Source: Parafrigoribacterium_A sp035571875 (lineage in GTDB: Bacteria; Actinomycetota; Actinomycetes; Actinomycetales; Microbacteriaceae). Taken from it: 64,000 bases of DNA. Where the stretch lies: positions 77,227-141,226 of the forward strand of contig DATNBR010000041.1 of NCBI GenBank assembly GCA_035571875.1, read 5' to 3'. This document shows, piece by piece, positions 17,282-26,400 of the stretch; the first letter of the stretch is position 1; each line of letters starts with the position of its first letter. Position numbers and translations under genes: made by a program. The notes under the pieces are model-generated. The model had not been told where the DNA came from. It searched no databases and saw only the letters and a program-made list of their open reading frames with translations.

Positions 17282-18115
17282 ATGACCGATCCCGCCGCAG
17301 CGGCAGCACAGGCAAATCTCAAACGGGTTCGCACGAGGCACTTCCGGGCCGCGAAGCAGAACGGCATCAAGATCACCGGGCTCACAAGCTACGACCAGCT
17401 CAGCGCGGCCATCTTCGATCAGGCGGGCATCGACTTCCTGCTCGTCGGCGATTCTGCGGGCAACAACGTGCTCGGCTTCGACACCACCCTTCCGGTCACC
17501 GTCGATGAACTCATCCCGCTCGCCCGCGCGGTCGCCGGTGCCGTCTCCCGCGCCTTCGTCGTCGCAGACATGCCGTTCGGTTCCTACGAGTCCAGCCCCG
17601 AAGAGGCGCTGCACACGGCGTTCCGTTTCATGAAGGAGACCCACGCGCACGCGGTGAAGCTCGAGGGCGGTGTGCGCAGCGCGGAGCAGATCCGTCGGGT
17701 CGTCTCCGCGGGCATCCCCGTGATGGGGCACATCGGGTTCACGCCACAGAGCGAGCATGGACTGGGTGGCCACATCATCCAGGGTCGAGGCGAGGGAGCG
17801 GAACAGCTGCTCGCGGATGCCCACGCCGTGGAGGATGCGGGCGCGTTCGCCGTCGTACTCGAAATGGTTCCCTCCGACGTCGCCGCGCGCGTGACGGCGG
17901 AGCTCTCCATCCCCACGATCGGCGTCGGCGCAGGCCCGCACGTGGACGGCCAGCTCCTCGTCTGGACCGACTGGGCGGGCTTCACGACCGGGCGGATTCC
18001 GAAGTTCGTGAAGCAATATGCGAACCTCTCGGGCGTTCTGACGGATGCGGCCAAGGCCTTCCGCGGAGACGTCGAGTCCGGTAACTATCCGGCACCGGAA
18101 CACGAGTACGAGTAG
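17282..18115 (+). CDS. panB: 3-methyl-2-oxobutanoate hydroxymethyltransferase
   Basis: First committed step of pantothenate (and so coenzyme A) synthesis: transfers a hydroxymethyl group from methylenetetrahydrofolate to ketoisovalerate. A 277-residue TIM-barrel protein with the family segments ITGLTSYDQLSAAIFDQAG, LLVGDSAGNNVLG (metal-binding Asp), ADMPFGSYE, AVKLEGG, MGHIGFTPQS and the EMVPSDVA glutamate. The length is standard. No panC or panD is in the window. The promoter box indicates its own leaderless transcript although it is only 13 bases from nadE. Confidence 0.96.
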   Translation: MTDPAAAAAQANLKRVRTRHFRAAKQNGIKITGLTSYDQLSAAIFDQAGIDFLLVGDSAGNNVLGFDTTLPVTVDELIPLARAVAGAVSRAFVVADMPFGSYESSPEEALHTAFRFMKETHAHAVKLEGGVRSAEQIRRVVSAGIPVMGHIGFTPQSEHGLGGHIIQGRGEGAEQLLADAHAVEDAGAFAVVLEMVPSDVAARVTAELSIPTIGVGAGPHVDGQLLVWTDWAGFTTGRIPKFVKQYANLSGVLTDAAKAFRGDVESGNYPAPEHEYE

Positions 18116-18182
18116 TCTCGAAACCTGCGCCTCCCCTTCTGAGGGAGAAGCGCCTCCTCGTTCCCGAGTACGAAAGTCTTCC

Positions 18183-19532
18183 ATGCATCCTGCGCTTCCC
18201 TCAGAAATCCGTGCTGTCTACGAGCGCGCGCTCGCCCGAAACGCCGGGGAGCCGGAGTTCCATCAGGCGCTGCTCGAAGTGCTCGAATCGATCGCGCCGG
18301 TCATCGCTCGCAACCCGGAGTACTCGGAGAGCGGCGTGCTCGAGCGGCTGGTGGAACCCGAGCGCCAGATCATGTTCCGGGTGCCGTGGGTCGATGACGC
18401 GGGCACCGTCCGCGTCAATCGCGGCTTCAGGGTGCAGTTCAACTCCGCGCTCGGCCCGTACAAGGGGGGCCTCCGCTTCCACCCGAGTGTGAACCTCGGC
18501 ATCATCAAGTTCCTCGGCTTCGAACAGATCCTGAAGAACGCCCTCACCGGGCAGGGCATCGGCGGCGCGAAGGGCGGCTCGGACTTCGATCCACACGGCA
18601 GGTCCGACGGTGAGATCATGCGGTTCTGTCAGAGCTTCATGAGCGAGCTCTATCGCCACCTCGGCGAGCACACCGACGTGCCCGCGGGTGACATCGGTGT
18701 CGGCGGTCGCGAGATCGGCTTCCTGTTCGGGCAGTACCGCAGGCTCACCAACCGGCACGAGTCAGGCATGTTCACCGGTAAGGGTGTGCAGTGGGGCGGC
18801 GCAGAGGTTCGCACAGAGGCGACCGGCTACGGCGCTGTCTTCTTCACCGAGGAGATGCTGGCGACCAAGGGCGAGGGCATCGAGGGCAGGACTGCCATCG
18901 TGTCCGGCTCGGGCAACGTGGCCATCTACGCGATCGAGAAGGTGCAGCAGCTCGGCGGCAAGGCAATCACCGCATCCGATTCCTCGGGTTACATCGTCGA
19001 CGAGGCTGGGATCGACGTCGAACTGCTCAAGCAGGTCAAGGAGGTCGAGCGCCTCCGCATCTCGGAGTACGCCGCGCGACGCGCCGGGGCCCGCTTCATC
19101 AACTCTGGAAGCGTCTGGGACGTACCCGGCGAGCTCGTGCTGCCGTCTGCCACGCAGAACGAACTGGGCGTGGATGACGCCAGAACGCTTGTGAAGAACG
19201 GTGCGATCGCCGTTGCCGAGGGCGCGAACATGCCGTGCACTCCGACCGCGGTCGAGGTCTTCCACGAGGCCGGAGTGCTCTTCGGACCGGGCAAGGCCGC
19301 GAATGCCGGCGGGGTCGCGACGTCGGCGCTCGAGATGAGCCAGAACGCGGCTCGCCAGCGCTGGGACTTCGACGCGAGCGAGGAGAAGTTGCGCGGCATC
19401 ATGCGCAACGTCCACCGCTCCGCGTACGAGGCTGCGGAGACCTACGGTCACCCGGGCGACTACGTGGTCGGTGCCAACGCAGCAGGTTTCATTCGCGTCG
19501 CCGACGCGATGATCGCTCAGGGCCTGATCTAG
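18183..19532 (+). CDS. gdhA: NADP-type glutamate dehydrogenase
   Basis: Interconverts 2-oxoglutarate plus ammonia and glutamate, an alternative to the GS pathway at high ammonia. The 449 residues match the hexameric 50-kDa class. Seen: the GPYKGGLRFHP substrate site with its lysines, KFLGFEQILKNALTG, GGAKGGSDFDP with the catalytic Lys and Asp, PAGDIGVGGREIG, and the nucleotide-binding VSGSGNVAIYA. The ATG at 18183 begins the family-like N-terminus; an in-frame ATG at 18045 would run inside panB. It clusters with the glutamine synthetase genes. Confidence 0.96.
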   Translation: MHPALPSEIRAVYERALARNAGEPEFHQALLEVLESIAPVIARNPEYSESGVLERLVEPERQIMFRVPWVDDAGTVRVNRGFRVQFNSALGPYKGGLRFHPSVNLGIIKFLGFEQILKNALTGQGIGGAKGGSDFDPHGRSDGEIMRFCQSFMSELYRHLGEHTDVPAGDIGVGGREIGFLFGQYRRLTNRHESGMFTGKGVQWGGAEVRTEATGYGAVFFTEEMLATKGEGIEGRTAIVSGSGNVAIYAIEKVQQLGGKAITASDSSGYIVDEAGIDVELLKQVKEVERLRISEYAARRAGARFINSGSVWDVPGELVLPSATQNELGVDDARTLVKNGAIAVAEGANMPCTPTAVEVFHEAGVLFGPGKAANAGGVATSALEMSQNAARQRWDFDASEEKLRGIMRNVHRSAYEAAETYGHPGDYVVGANAAGFIRVADAMIAQGLI

Positions 19533-19554
19533 CCTCAGCGCGGCGGGCGGCCGG

Positions 19555-19725
19555 CTAGTCGTTCTTCGCGTCGTCCTCGGCCCAGGCCTTCGCGCGCGCC
19601 GCGATGATCTCGGGCGCTCGCTCGGCCTCTTCCCTCGTGGCGAAGGGCCCGTCGAGGTCGGCGGCAAGGGACTGCTTACCCTCTTCGACCGCGTGGGTCC
19701 GGATGTTGTAGTACCACTCAGCCAT
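19555..19725 (-). CDS. small conserved protein, SPOR-like, 56 aa
   Basis: A 56-residue protein beginning MAEWYYNIRT, with GPFATREEAERAPEI in the middle, a pattern like the C-terminal part of SPOR peptidoglycan-binding repeats, and an acidic end (WAEDDAKND). GAGGAGGG seven bases before the ATG is one of the strongest ribosome binding sites in the window, so translation is very likely. It is convergent with gdhA and divergent from map. Similar small proteins occur beside map in related genomes, to my recollection. No signal peptide is present, so a cell-wall role would need export by another route. Function unknown. Confidence 0.75.
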   Translation of the reverse strand: MAEWYYNIRTHAVEEGKQSLAADLDGPFATREEAERAPEIIAARAKAWAEDDAKND

Positions 19726-19743
19726 GGGTGTCCCTCCTCGAAC

Positions 19744-19749
19744 TAGTAT
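19744..19749 (+). promoter_or_regulatory. -10 box of map (leaderless)
   Basis: TAGTAT, seven bases upstream of ATG 19757, and no ribosome binding site. An alternative ATG at 19724 would lie upstream of this promoter and overlap the divergent gene. Confidence 0.55.
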
Positions 19750-19756
19750 CGATCCT

Positions 19757-20620
19757 ATGCCCCGGAATTCAGCAGGACACCTCGTTCCGGGCAGGGTCTC
19801 CCCGATGCGAGCGGTGCCGAAGCACATTGTCAGGCCCGAGTATGTCGGGCACGCCGAACCCTCGCCGTTCACGGGATCAGACGTGTACGACGCCGAGGCG
19901 GTGGAGCGGATCAGGGAGTCCGGCAGGATCGCGGCGCAGGCCATCGAACTCGTCGGCGCCAGCATCCGGCCCGGCGTGACGACCGACGAACTGGATGCGA
20001 TAGGTCACGACTACATCGTCGCCCACGATGCGTATCCCTCCACGCTCGGCTACCGCGGCTTTCCCAAGTCGCTCTGCAGCTCTGTCAACGAGGTCATCTG
20101 CCACGGCATACCGGATGACACCGTCATCGAAGAGGGCGACATCGTCAACATCGACATCACCGCGTTCAAGAACGGCGTGCATGGAGACAGCAACCGCACC
20201 TTCATCGCCGGCGAGGCGAGTGACGACGCTCGGGCGCTCGTGGAGCGCACGCGCGAGGCGATGAACCGCGGAATCAAGGCGGTCGCGCCCGGTCGGCGGG
20301 TCAACGTCATCGGCCGAGCGATCGAATCGTACGCAAGGCGCTTCGACTATGGCGTGGTGCGTGACTTCACCGGCCACGGCGTCGGTGCGGCATTCCACTC
20401 AGGCCTCATCATCCCGCATTACGACTCCCCCGGCTTCGACACCGAGATCGTGAGAGGCATGGTGTTCACGATCGAACCGATGCTGACCCTGGGCAGTCAG
20501 GATTGGGAGATGTGGGACGACGGCTGGACCGTCGTCACGCGGGACCGCAGCCTCACCGCCCAGTTCGAGCACACGCTCGTCGTCACGGAGCGTGGTGCCG
20601 AGGTTCTCACTCTTCCCTGA
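19757..20620 (+). CDS. map: type I methionine aminopeptidase
   Basis: Removes the initiator methionine from nascent proteins with a two-metal active site. The 287 residues carry the M24A ligands in order: the His in GYRGFP-SLCSSVNEVICHGIP, Asp in NIDITAFKNG, Asp in HGDSNRTF, His in GHGVGAAFH, Glu in TIEPML and Glu in QFEHTL. About 35 residues precede the catalytic domain, including AVPKHIVRPEYVGH, the actinobacterial extension that in MetAP1c binds the ribosome. Start as argued from the -10 box. Cytosolic and probably essential. Confidence 0.95.
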   Translation: MPRNSAGHLVPGRVSPMRAVPKHIVRPEYVGHAEPSPFTGSDVYDAEAVERIRESGRIAAQAIELVGASIRPGVTTDELDAIGHDYIVAHDAYPSTLGYRGFPKSLCSSVNEVICHGIPDDTVIEEGDIVNIDITAFKNGVHGDSNRTFIAGEASDDARALVERTREAMNRGIKAVAPGRRVNVIGRAIESYARRFDYGVVRDFTGHGVGAAFHSGLIIPHYDSPGFDTEIVRGMVFTIEPMLTLGSQDWEMWDDGWTVVTRDRSLTAQFEHTLVVTERGAEVLTLP

Positions 20621-20659
20621 TCTCCCATCGGGCGGCGACCCGCGACAAGAATGGATGGC

Positions 20660-21412
20660 ATGAGCAAGCACAAGGCACTCGGAATCGACATCGGCGGCAC
20701 CGGCATCAAGGGAGCGGTCGTCGACGTCTCGACGGGCGAGTTGCTCAGCGATCGCATCAAGATCGCCACGCCAGAGGGCGGTGAGCCCGACGCGATCGTC
20801 GAGACCGTCTACACGCTCGTCGAACAGCTCGGACGGCTCGGCAAGAAGGAGCCGATCGGCGTCTGCTTTCCTGCCGTCGTTATCCAGGGCAAGACGCTGT
20901 CCGCAGCGAACGTTTCCGACAGGTGGATCGGGCTGAACGCTGAGAAGCTCTTCGAGAAGCGACTCGAGCGCGACATCCACTTCGTCAACGATGCGGATGC
21001 CGCAGGCTTTGCCGAGAATCGCTTCGGTGCCGCGAAGGACAGCAAGGGTCTCACGATCATGACGACGCTCGGCACGGGAATCGGCAGCGCACTGATCTAC
21101 AACGGAGTGCTCATTCCGAACGCAGAGCTCGGCCACCTCGAGATCGACGGCGTCGACTACGAAACGATGGCATCGTTCGCCGCGAAGGAACGCGACAACC
21201 TCGACTGGGACGCCTGGGCCGAGCGGCTCCAGCGCTATTACTCGAAGCTCGAGGACTACTTCTCGCCGGAGCTGTTCGTCGTGGGCGGCGGCGTGTCCAA
21301 GGAGTACAAGGACTTCCTGCCGCTGCTCGATCTCAAGACCCCGATCGTTCCCGCGAAGCTCCGCAACAACGCCGGAATCATGGGTGCCGCGACCCTCGCC
21401 GCGGACGCCTGA
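20660..21412 (+). CDS. ppgK: polyphosphate glucokinase (ROK family)
   Basis: Phosphorylates glucose using polyphosphate (and usually ATP), typical of actinobacteria. The 250 residues show the ROK phosphate-1 loop LGIDIGGTGIKG, the phosphate-2 motif TTLGTGIGSALI, the catalytic Asp in VNDADAAGFAE, and GHLEIDG. It lacks the ROK zinc motif, as PpgK proteins do. Start may be ATG 20651 (three residues longer) or 20660; an AAGAAT box seven bases before 20660 slightly favours the latter. The gene ends ten bases before the 3' end of rnpB on the other strand. Confidence 0.93.
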   Translation: MSKHKALGIDIGGTGIKGAVVDVSTGELLSDRIKIATPEGGEPDAIVETVYTLVEQLGRLGKKEPIGVCFPAVVIQGKTLSAANVSDRWIGLNAEKLFEKRLERDIHFVNDADAAGFAENRFGAAKDSKGLTIMTTLGTGIGSALIYNGVLIPNAELGHLEIDGVDYETMASFAAKERDNLDWDAWAERLQRYYSKLEDYFSPELFVVGGGVSKEYKDFLPLLDLKTPIVPAKLRNNAGIMGAATLAADA

Positions 21413-21421
21413 GCGAGCGGT

Positions 21422-21793
21422 GTGAATGGGCCGGCTGCTACGCCGGGTTCTGTCCCCACCTTGCGGTGCTGGACGGTCATCTATCTACGATGTACGTTGC
21501 CGCACACCTCTAGCGGTCTACCCGGAGACTGGGCGAGCAGCCCGTAACGCCTCCTGTTGACCTTGCTCCGGACGAGGTTTACCCAGCCGACCCGATCGCT
21601 CGGGTCGCTGGTGGTCTCTTACACCACCGTTTCACCCTTACCCCTGGCACGAGGCCAGCGGCGGTCTGCTTTCTGTTGCACTTTCTCGCGGATTGCTCCG
21701 GGTGGGTGTTACCCACCGCCCTGCTCTGCGGAGCCCGGACGTTCCTCGGCACGCATTGCTGCGTGACGCGACCGTCTTGCCGACCCATTCCCG
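21422..21793 (-). ncRNA. rnpB: RNase P RNA (bacterial type A)
   Basis: The catalytic RNA that trims tRNA 5' ends. On the minus strand the conserved blocks occur in order: GAGGAACGTCCGGGCTCC, GAAAGTGCAACAGAAAGCAG, AGGGTGAAACGGTGGTGTAA, GATAGATGACCGTC and GACAGAACCCGGCG. The ends are set by helix P1: GAATGGGTCGGC at 21790-21779 pairs with GCCGGCCCATTC at 21435-21424 with one G-U pair. The exact 5' and 3' nucleotides may differ by a few bases. About 372 nt. Confidence 0.95.
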
Positions 21794-21810
21794 ATAAGTG
21801 TATCGGGCGG

Positions 21811-22551
21811 TCAGATCCCGGATTCGTTGGTGCGCACCAGGATGGCGTTGCTGTCCGGGCACATGAGAACCTCATCCGGTGCCGCAGCTCGCACCGCGGC
21901 CATGTCGTTCTCGTTGAGGCGCACGCCGCTCGCGCTCGAGACGCCGCCGCGCAGCAGCGATGCTCCGAAGCCGTAGCGCTCACGCTGGCGCTCGTAGAGT
22001 GCGAGAAGGTCCTCCGGAAGCTTGCCCGCGATTGTCGAGCGATTGGCCGCGGCGTGTGTGCGCTCGCTCGCAATGGCACCGAGCGCGGTGTCACGCTCGG
22101 CCTCCACGCTCGCAATCCTGGCCTGCACCTCGTCGAACGCGGCGCGCGACTGGTGAGCCGCGGCCTCCAGCGTCTCCACCCGTTCCATCACGCCGAGTTC
22201 GAGTTCCTCGAGTTCGAGCTGACGCCTGCGCAGGCCCGCAAGCTCCGCCTCGAAACCGGCCACGTCCTTGACTGACGAGCTCGCCTGCATCCGCTCGGTG
22301 TCTCGAGTGATGCGGTTCTCGACGACCGTCACATCCGCTTCGATTCGTGCGAGTTCGAGCTTCGCGTCTTCGAGGGCGCCGCTCGCGCTCAGGAGCTCCT
22401 GACGGAGAACGGATGCCTCGCTCGTGAGCGTGACGAGCGTCGCGAGCTCCGGCAGCGTCTTCGCGCTGTGGTCGAGCTGCCGCAGGCGGGTGTCGATGGC
22501 CTGCAGCTGCAGGAGCTGCGCCTGGTCATCCGGGCTGGCTTTCAAAGGCAT
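21811..22551 (-). CDS. coiled-coil protein with degraded C4 zinc ribbon (CT398-like)
   Basis: A 246-residue protein: residues 8-180 are a long heptad-type coiled coil rich in Leu, Glu, Arg and Ala, followed by LPEDLLALYERQRERYGFGASLL, the usual lead-in to a C-terminal zinc ribbon. In the family the ribbon has two CxxC pairs; here the first pair reads GVSSAS with no cysteine, and the second reads LMCPDSN with one cysteine only. Metal binding by four cysteines is therefore lost while the fold sequence (DEVLMCPDSNAILVRT) is otherwise kept. Located between rnpB and the Nif3 gene and probably co-transcribed with Nif3 (49 bases apart). Role unknown. Confidence 0.85.
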   Translation of the reverse strand: MPLKASPDDQAQLLQLQAIDTRLRQLDHSAKTLPELATLVTLTSEASVLRQELLSASGALEDAKLELARIEADVTVVENRITRDTERMQASSSVKDVAGFEAELAGLRRRQLELEELELGVMERVETLEAAAHQSRAAFDEVQARIASVEAERDTALGAIASERTHAAANRSTIAGKLPEDLLALYERQRERYGFGASLLRGGVSSASGVRLNENDMAAVRAAAPDEVLMCPDSNAILVRTNESGI

Positions 22552-22600
22552 GTCGCTCTCACTCTGGTCGCTACGAATCGATGGTTGTCGAAAAGGGTAC

Positions 22601-23419
22601 TCACTGCACGATGACGAAATCCCACGGGTCGGTGCGCGTCTCGCTCACTGCCACGCTGACTCCGGGCAGCGCCTCGCGGAGCTCCGCCGCGGCGGTGTCA
22701 AGCCACAGCCATTCGCTCGCCCAGTGCGAGACGTCGATGAGCGCAGGTCCCCCGGTGAGCTTGGCGTTCTCGCGTGCCTCTGAAGCGGGGTGATGCCGCA
22801 GATCGGACGTGATGTAGACGTCCGCCGCGAGCACCGCCGGCTCCGAGAGCAACGAGTCGCCCGCGCCGCCGCAGAGGGCCACCGAGTGCACCACCCGATC
22901 GAAGTCTCCGGAGACGCGGATGCCGGAGGCAGTGGCCGGCAAAAGATCGGCAAGGATCCGTGCAAGTCGGCCCAGCGTCACTGGCTCGGGCAGACGACCG
23001 GCGCGCCCGATGCCGCGACTGGGGCTCTCCCCCGCGGTGATCGGCGTCGCGTCAACCAGGCCGAGGCGAGTCGCGAGCACGGCGGAGGTGCCGGTCTCGA
23101 CGACATCCGCATTGGTGTGTGCGGCGATGAGAGCGCAGCCTCCTCGAATGAGCGAGGCGAGAACGGCGCCCTTGTACCGGTCCTCGGCCACCGAGGTCAC
23201 ACCGCGCAGCAGCAGCGGGTGATGCGCGATCAGGAGGTCCGCGCCGAGGTCGAGGGCCTCGTCAACGACCTCGGCCACGGCGTCGACGGTCAGCAGAATG
23301 CTTGAGACCTCGGCCGTCGGATCACCCGAGAGCAGTCCCGGCGCGTCCCACGCCTCTGCCCCGGAGAGCGGCCACAGTCGTTCCACGACGGCACGCACGT
23401 CGGCAAGGGTGTGAGGCAT
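22601..23419 (-). CDS. Nif3-like dinuclear metal centre protein
   Basis: A 272-residue member of the Nif3/YbgI (DUF34) family, hexameric rings with a two-metal site; some members have been proposed to act in GTP cyclohydrolase I-type chemistry or in metal homeostasis, and the role is unsettled. Metal-site motifs are visible: WDAPGLLSGD, LIAHHPLLLRG (paired His), AAHTNADVV and the C-terminal DVSHWASEW with His and Glu. The length is that of the short form without the PII-like insert. The start is ATG 23419 with a leaderless-type box. Confidence 0.9.
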   Translation of the reverse strand: MPHTLADVRAVVERLWPLSGAEAWDAPGLLSGDPTAEVSSILLTVDAVAEVVDEALDLGADLLIAHHPLLLRGVTSVAEDRYKGAVLASLIRGGCALIAAHTNADVVETGTSAVLATRLGLVDATPITAGESPSRGIGRAGRLPEPVTLGRLARILADLLPATASGIRVSGDFDRVVHSVALCGGAGDSLLSEPAVLAADVYITSDLRHHPASEARENAKLTGGPALIDVSHWASEWLWLDTAAAELREALPGVSVAVSETRTDPWDFVIVQ

Positions 23420-23425
23420 CTGGAC

Positions 23426-23431
23426 ATTCTA
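23426..23431 (-). promoter_or_regulatory. -10 box of the Nif3 gene (leaderless)
   Basis: TAGAAT on the minus strand, six bases before the ATG at 23419; probably drives the Nif3 and zinc-ribbon genes together. Confidence 0.6.
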
Positions 23432-23485
23432 CGTTCCCGGGGTGCGCCGCTCGTGGCGCGCATCCGGGATCAGGTCGAAGCGGAG

Positions 23486-26400
23486 CTACTGCTCGGCCAG
23501 CTCCTGCCGCCGCACTGTCGAGATGCCCGCGGCGAGCGGGGTGATGAGGCCGATCACGAGAGCGACGAGCACGCCGATGTCGCTCGACGCGACCACACCG
23601 TCGGCCGGCACACCGAACAGCGCGAAGCCGAATCCCTGCCAGGAGAGCCAGCCGACGGTGGCCGAGGTGAAACCGAAGCCGATGGCGGATGCGACGAACA
23701 GCATGACGAGGTTGACCCAGTTGACCGAGGGATACACCCCGCCCGGCGTCAACAGCGACTGCTCGTCGAACCGCCTGCGCCTGATCATCACCTCGGCAGC
23801 GAAGAGGCCCGCCCAGGCCGCAACCGGAACGGCCAGGGTCGTCGCGAAGTCGCGGAAGATGCCGACGATGCCCGTTCCCGACAGCACGATCAGGATCGTG
23901 ATGCCGAACAGGACGATGCCGACGACAACCACGCTCCACTGCCTGCGCAGTCGCACGCCGATCGACTGAAGAGCGAACGCGCCAGAGTAGAGGCTGAGAC
24001 CCACTCCCGACAGCAGACTCAGCACCGTCGCCGCGAGAAGCGGTACCGGATACCAGGTGGGGATCATGAGCGCGATCGCATCGAGCGGCGCGCTCAGCAG
24101 GTCGCCCGACACACCCGGGTTCGAGGCAGCCAGCAGCGCACCGTAGGCGATCAGGAGGAACGCGGGGAGCGTCGCGCCAAACGACGCCCACAGCGACGCG
24201 GATGCGCCGGAACCGGAGGGTCGTTGGTATCGAGCAATGTCTCCGCTGCTATTCGCCCACACGAGGCCGACGAAACTGAAGACGAGCACGACGCCGGTCG
24301 CGACGAGGATCCATGGGCCATCGCCGACGGTGAGTGCCGTGCGTATGTCCACCGCGTGCCAGGTGAGAGCGAGTAGTCCGACGATGAGCACCGCAGACAC
24401 GATCGTGAAGACCAGCTGCACCCTGGCGAAGAGCGGGTAACCGAAGAAGGCGATCACGAACGCGATCACGAGCCCAACGGCTGCGGCGACAAACGCCAGC
24501 TGCTGCTCGTTGAACGGGCCGCCGAGTGAGGCACCGACGAGGATGCGCGCCGTACACACTGCCACGAGCCACAGCAGCACGGCGCCCCAGAACAGCCGCG
24601 TGACGAAGGCGAGAACGGCCGGCACGATGTTGCCGACAAGGCCAAACGTCGCGCGCGAGACGACGATGGTCGGCTGCCCGCTCCATTTGCCGGCGAGCGT
24701 GCCGAGGCCGAGCGGCAGGAACGAGATCGCGACCCCGATGAATGCCGCGAGGATCGCCTGCCGCAGGCTCATGCCGAGCCCGAACAACGCCGCGCCGAAG
24801 GCCACGCTGACGACGGAGGAGTTCGTCGCGAACCAGAGCCAGAACATTCGCGCGGCGCGACCGGTCCTTCGGTCAGCGGGCGTCGCCTCCTCGCCGCTCA
24901 ATTCAATGGCGAAGACAGGCAGCGGACCGTGTTCCGCGTCGATCACGGGCTGTTCGTCACTCGCACCCCGCGGGCTCGCCATCGGCTCGATGGGCGCGCT
25001 TGCCGCGGCCGGCAGAACGACAACGCCTTCCGACGTCACCGGGAATGGGCCGTCCAGGTCACCGAAGGCACGGTCTGTCTCGTCGACGTCATCGTCATCG
25101 TCATCATCCGATCGGGTGTCGATGATCTGAGAGTCGACCGGGACAGAGCCGGTCTGCGGCGCTTCCGAGGTCGGCTCGCTGTGCAGTAGCGAGAAGGGGC
25201 GCGCCTCCTCGTCCGCGGGCACAGCCGCGACATCCCCCACGAGTAGCGCGTCGAAGGGAGAGACTGAAACGGGACGGACCGGGGCGGATGCCGTGGGCGC
25301 GTTCGGGTCGACGAGGTCGTAGATCACGGGCGCTTCTGGTGCACGCGGGGCCGGCTCGGGCTGCTCCGCTGCCTCGGCCGGGTCAGGCCCGGAGGACTGC
25401 GCTTCAGGCGACTGCGCCTCAGACGACAGGAGCTCAATGACCGGTTCCGTCGTCGGCGGAACCTCCAGCTCCTCTGCGGGCCCGGCCGTCGGCTCTCCCG
25501 CCGTCGCGGCATCCGGGAGGTGCCCGACGAATTCACCGGCGGATTGCTCCCCCGCCTCATCCTCTGATTGCTCGAACGACTCTGGGGCCTGGTCGACGCT
25601 CTGCTCGGTCGGAGCGACCTGCGATTCCTCCGAGGGTGGCCGCAGCCACGGCGGACGGAGCACGATGCCGTCGCTGAGGTCCGGTTCCCCGAGCGCGGCG
25701 ACGTCTACGCGCTCTTCGAGGCGCGGTGGCGGAAACTGCTCGGGGTTCAAGAAGGGCGCGGGAACGGCGTCGTCGAGCGAGGGAGGCTGAGGCGGGGTGT
25801 CCTCCAACACCTCGGTGTCCTCCAACGGCGCGGTGTCCTCCAACACGTCGGTGGTGTCGAACGCTGTCTGCAGAGGTTGTGCCGGTGGCGGCACGATCAT
25901 CGAACCGGCCGGGGGCGCGAACGGCGCAGCGGATGCATCCGGAGCGGGCGGTGACCAGGCGGTGCGATCGGCGGCACCTTCTGGCTCGGAGACCGGCACG
26001 TCAGTTGCCGCACCTGCCGATGCAGTCGGCTCCGCCCCAGCGTCGTTCTGCTCGAGGGCCCGAGCCGTCACCGTCGGCACCCCGTCGGTGGTGATGATGG
26101 GAATGACGCCGGTGAACTGCGGAATGACCTCTGCGATCGTCTCGAGAGCCTCGGGCGTGCCGATCTCGCGCATCCGCCCCTCCCAGGCCGTGAACTCTGC
26201 CGCGTCTTGCTGGCGCAGTTCCAGCTCGGCCTGCAATTGCTCGATTGCGCTGAGCGTGTCGGCCGGCTTCTCCACCTCGGGAGACAGCGCACGCACCAGC
26301 TCGTCGTCCTCCAGCGAGCGACGCTGAGGGCGCTCCGGGAGTTCGATGCTCGCCGTAGCGGGCGGCACCGGCGACGGCTGCTCGAGAGGCGCGGGAGCCG

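Noticed and set aside
18080..18124. GTAAC and GAAAC pentamers upstream of gdhA, resembling half sites of a GlnR box
   Set aside because: They are 38 bases apart with no matching pentamers at six-base intervals, so the register of a GlnR site is not met.
18128..18150. Hairpin CTCCC/GGGAG between panB and gdhA
   Set aside because: Only five pairs, no T tract, and within a repetitive CTCC-rich stretch; not strong enough to call a terminator.
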